Source of the DNA: Lepidodermella squamata
Taxonomy: Eukaryota > Gastrotricha
Assembly: GCA_047495785.1 (NCBI GenBank)
Contig: JBLDXI010000007.1
Location: 3,100,001 to 3,164,000 of the forward strand
Direction: 5' to 3'
Length of the DNA stretch: 64,000 bases
A program made the position numbers and the translations under genes. Positions 61,001 through 64,000 of this stretch are shown here, in pieces. Every line of letters starts with the position of its first letter. Within the stretch, counting starts at the first letter, position 1. The notes below the pieces were generated by a model. That model had not been told where the DNA came from. It searched no databases and saw nothing but the letters and a program-made list of their open reading frames with translations.

Positions 61001-63172
61001 AATTGAATAATTGAGTGAATCTAAGAAATACATTTATGGTATGGCCCTTTTTGTCAACGATAAGTGATGTGTTCGGAGCAACTGCATGTCATAGTTTTCA
61101 CCTCCTAAAAACTCGAGAATTAGGGATGGACTTTCACGCTGATCGGGATCTACGTCAGGATTGTTTCCAGGCGTTAATGACATTTTACGGAATTTCAAGT
61201 TTTCAAATGTGGATGGCTCGAAAATTTGAATGGGGGTTTGAAAAACCGTCCAAAGTAAATTTGTTCAATAATCAGCTGTAGTTTGATTTTTCTTCGCTGT
61301 TATACTGCACGTAAAGTGGCATCTATAAGTTTAAGCCGTGTACACAACCAATGCTTGATTCAATGTTCTGTTTATGAAATAAAGATTTGGAGTATTGTCT
61401 GGCCAAGTTTTTCCGTTTCTGGAGAGGTGTTTCGACGCGACCTGAAAAGTCATTGTTAGAACATTCTAGACATTATATAAATAGCTTTCATTTCTTTACG
61501 TTAGGCGCAGGCAAATAACAAGGGACACTTATATCGCACACAGTTCCGAAAGCTCCATAGCCTAGTCTTAACTTCAACTTAAAACTAACTCTATGCTCTG
61601 AATGCTCTGAAAGACGCAGTTTTTCGGTGATAGTTCTTTATAATGAACAATTTTAGCTAGTATTCCTTTCCTTTGCATGTTGGATTAGCCAAATGCCCTG
61701 CTTTGATAGCCCAATCAAGTTCCATGTATTATTTTAGCTCCAAATAACAAAGAGGAGATTATCCTCATGGGAACTTTACATCGTTTAATAGCTCGGACCT
61801 CCGCTCACTTTCGAGATTTTCATATTTTTACCGCCGGTACAGTGAACTATGCCCGATTCTTCTTTCCGCCCACAAAGCTATTCATTCAGGCGGGCATGAT
61901 TTTTCGATGCGAAACGCCTCAAGTCGTAATCAGGTCTGTATCCGAGTTATTTATGTATGCAGGTATTTTCAGAAGTTCGTGACGACAACGGTAGCTCTGA
62001 GAAATTGCACGCACATTGATTATTTCGGCCTAGTGCAAGCAGTAAATGTCCTCTCTCTTTTGCTATTTGTCTACGACTATAGGACAGAATGATGATGACA
62101 TGTCGCAAGTAAGAATCAACAAGTGTGCACTGAAGCTCTTTGTTTCGATTTAATATACAGAACTGCTTCATATCGACTCGAGCATCGAGGCCCATTTTTA
62201 GCGTCCTTATTTCGATCTAGAATGATTACGCTACTAGCATAACAGCCACGTAGCATCGCACTGATGAATGAGAATAAGCAATTTGTTGCATATTTGTTGT
62301 TGTTGATATTCACGTCAAGTGATCGTAATTCGGATAAGTTTAAAATTATACATTAAGGCAAGTCTGTTCAAAACCTTTTATTTTACCCAACAAATAAATA
62401 AAGAAAATGCCGAGTTTGAAGTTGTAATTTTTTAAATATTTTTTTAACCTAGCCAGCCGGACGTCGTGGCCCTAATTTTCAGTTTATTTCTAGATTTCAC
62501 GTAGCTCTCAGCTGAGAGTCTTCCGTTAAATAGAGCTCAAATTTTAGTGAAACTTACGCGACTGATTTTTCGCAGAGCTTCCTAACTTGATTATAAAAGT
62601 GTCTCTTTACCTTTTGCATACCTTGCCTATAATTCATCTCGAAGTGAATGATAAATGATAATACAGGGTGTTCAAGAAATAATGGTTGGGCTATTTTTAG
62701 TGATGAACTTTGGCCAGACGCCACGCGAATTGTATTTTTTCAAGCACGAGCTGAGCGTGAAAATTTTTTGATCGAGTTCGGCGCTAAATTTTGTCTTGAC
62801 CTTGATTTTTTGTCCATTTTCGTTATATGGACAATTGTGGAATGAATGAAATTTTGAATGAAAATGATCGAGAAAAAAGAGCTGAAATTAAAGGAAAAAA
62901 ACCTCATTTCTTCCAAGTTCCAAGTTTATGTTTTTCGAGACTCACCTTCATTCCTCTCATCTGTGAATTTCACGATAAGACTCGTGAACAGCAGCAATAT
63001 TAAAAAGTTCATCACATAAACTATGGCGTAAATCTCTCCCGATCTTAGTAACTGCTTATCAGGTGATTCATAATTCATGAAAAAACGCAAGTGGATTCAA
63101 AGTTAATATTATTTATTTGATTCCGTCTTCATCATTGCTCGTCACAGAAAGAAAACTGATTTGAAAAAAAAT
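61001..63172. other. Long intergenic region; degenerate palindrome at 61554-61597
   Basis: 2.2 kb without a supported gene. CCATAGCCTAGTCTTAACTT...AAAACTAACTCTATG at 61554-61597 is a diverged relative of the 5358-5414 palindrome. Confidence 0.4.
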
Positions 63173-63580
63173 TTAAGATCGATATTTGGCCTTAAGCCTT
63201 TCATTTATTAACATCTGCTGGGCTTTGTGGCAGATGGAAGATCCATCGCGGCAGGGCAATCGACGCAAAAATTTGGGGTCGCCGCCTTTCCCTAGCGGGG
63301 TCGCGCAGTAGAGGTCGAGCGTATATGTCGTAGCGCTTCGGCCCAGTTGGCGGCAGAATCGCACAAAATAGCTCAAGACTATCTTTTCTTTAGGACTCCA
63401 AGGCTGTTTGTGACGACCTGAAAGCAAAGGCAACAATTTTTTTAAAGGCTGAATAATAAATAATTGATTAATTTTACTCAATTCAAGAATTTGAGCAGAC
63501 GATAGTGGTTCAGGAGGTGGGCCAAGGTCGCTTGATTCCATTTCGTTGTCGTGGGTGGCGATTGGTTGCTCGTTCGACAT
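63173..63580 (-). CDS. Small nuclear-type protein of unknown function, two exons (115 aa)
   Basis: From the ATG at 63580 exon 1 runs to 63478 (MSNEQPIATHDNEMESSDLG ... SAQILEL). A 60-bp AT-rich intron (GTAAAATT ... CTTTCAG, 63477-63418) leads to exon 2 (63417-63173). The intron is a multiple of three, so read-through also keeps the frame. Exon 2 has WSPKEKIVLSYFVRFCRQLG and later FLRRLPCRDGSSICHKAQQ. A tryptophan followed by acidic/basic helices is reminiscent of Myb/SANT-type modules, but this is weak. The open frame extends upstream to 63760 and may belong to the product. It could also be part of the transposable element at the window edge. Confidence 0.45.
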   Translation of the reverse strand: MSNEQPIATHDNEMESSDLGPPPEPLSSAQILELSKINQLFIIQPLKKLLPLLSGRHKQPWSPKEKIVLSYFVRFCRQLGRSATTYTLDLYCATPLGKGGDPKFLRRLPCRDGSSICHKAQQMLINERLKAKYRS

Positions 63581-63743
63581 CTTTGATTTTTTCGTATTTT
63601 TGTGTATTGTTTGTAATGCTCGTTTAATGGAACGGCTTCTAAGATCTAGAAGAGGTGTATTGCTACTAAGCATCAACTTACTAGACTTACTAAAGTTGGG
63701 ATTTTCGATAGATTCGCTTATAAAGGCCAAGGACAACAGCTTG

Positions 63744-63960
63744 TTACTGGCGGGAAACACGGCGGACCGGCGTTAGCTCGAAACCTTCTCTCTTCAGCAA
63801 GCGTCTGAGGTAGCTTCTCGGGACGAATGCAACAGAGTAAACTTTTTGTTGAATCAATCTCAAGCTAATGCGTGGATTTTCAGTCACCAAAGTCAAAGTG
63901 ATCAGTGTAATAAGGCGACGCTGGTCTACCGTCAACATTTAATCAACATTGATCCTTACT
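63744..63960 (-). mobile_element. Tc1-type transposase helix-turn-helix fragment at window edge
   Basis: The minus strand from an ATG at 63938 reads LTVDQRRLITLITLTLVTE, NPRISLRLIQQKV and RSYLRRLLKREGFELTPVRR. This is the arrangement of the N-terminal HTH of Tc1-like transposases (ENPR.S.R.I ... L.R.G). It ends at RVSRQ-stop, before any catalytic DDE part. The outer flank contains GTTAACCCTAACTGG, which could be part of a terminal repeat extending past the window edge. Confidence 0.45.
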
Positions 63961-64000
63961 GTCAACAAACCAGTTAGGGTTAACAGGGGACCACCAGCGA

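Overview
The window is nuclear DNA of a small-genome animal. Several genes contain short GT-AG introns (most of them 49-61 bp; longest resolved one 232 bp), poly(A) signals can be seen, and the families are metazoan: Cys-loop ligand-gated channels, GABA-B-like class C GPCRs, a fibrinogen-related domain, a PAN/Apple-like secreted protein and a small peptide precursor. Base composition, compactness and the remnants of piggyBac-like, TA-target and non-LTR elements would fit an ecdysozoan such as a tardigrade, mite or nematode, but nothing here fixes the phylum.

Region 1 (about 0-40 kb) is dominated by a multigene family with no family name I recognise. It has nine near-complete or edge-truncated members plus relics. 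Each member is one long intronless ORF of about 640-670 codons on either strand. They start with a hydrophobic 'hxxhFG(N/E)(D/G/N)xxPxS' motif, followed by a TPR-like helical hairpin (YEEAF/W-S/ALK..R.TA), a W-D/E-E-F/L block, a '(S/T)PSQIR' block, and a basic C-terminal helix ('RRDRKLLSEIISRMR'). One copy is split by a 769-bp element with a TA target site. Its removal together with one TA would restore a 641-residue frame. Other relics are a C-terminal fragment next to a retroelement tail (7.0 kb), an N-terminal stub (24.3 kb) and a possible fragment at 47.8 kb.

Embedded in and following this family are receptor genes. They are a five-exon secreted-domain/Cys-loop channel fusion (10.8-13.1 kb) with an intronless GABA-B-like GPCR directly downstream (13.5-15.8 kb), an intronless Cys-loop channel (25.3-26.6 kb), a second intronless GABA-B-like GPCR (44.9-47.2 kb), a channel-less copy of the fusion's N-terminal module (52.4-53.2 kb), and a second fusion receptor with a Thr/Ser-rich stalk (55.5-57.9 kb). 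The three module-bearing genes share an intron position, and the two channel fusions share a second one, so they descend from one fused ancestor.

Region 2 (40-52 kb) holds small secreted genes found by splicing short exons by eye: a 61-residue peptide precursor (41.4 kb), a 95-residue PAN-like protein (43.2 kb), a 529-residue two-exon secreted protein (48.2-50.0 kb) and a Cys-rich single-pass membrane protein (50.2 kb). The 3' end of the second GPCR has a duplicated relic 2 kb away.

Region 3 (53-64 kb) is rich in mobile DNA: a 1302-bp piggyBac-like non-autonomous element with a 449-bp palindrome-filled element nested inside it, a foldback repeat, two retroelement tails sharing a 64-bp near-identical Lys-rich segment, a Tc1-type helix-turn-helix fragment at the right edge, and a truncated fibrinogen-related gene.

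Gene models were spliced by eye. Membership of families is based on recognised motifs and comparisons between copies in the window, not on database searches.
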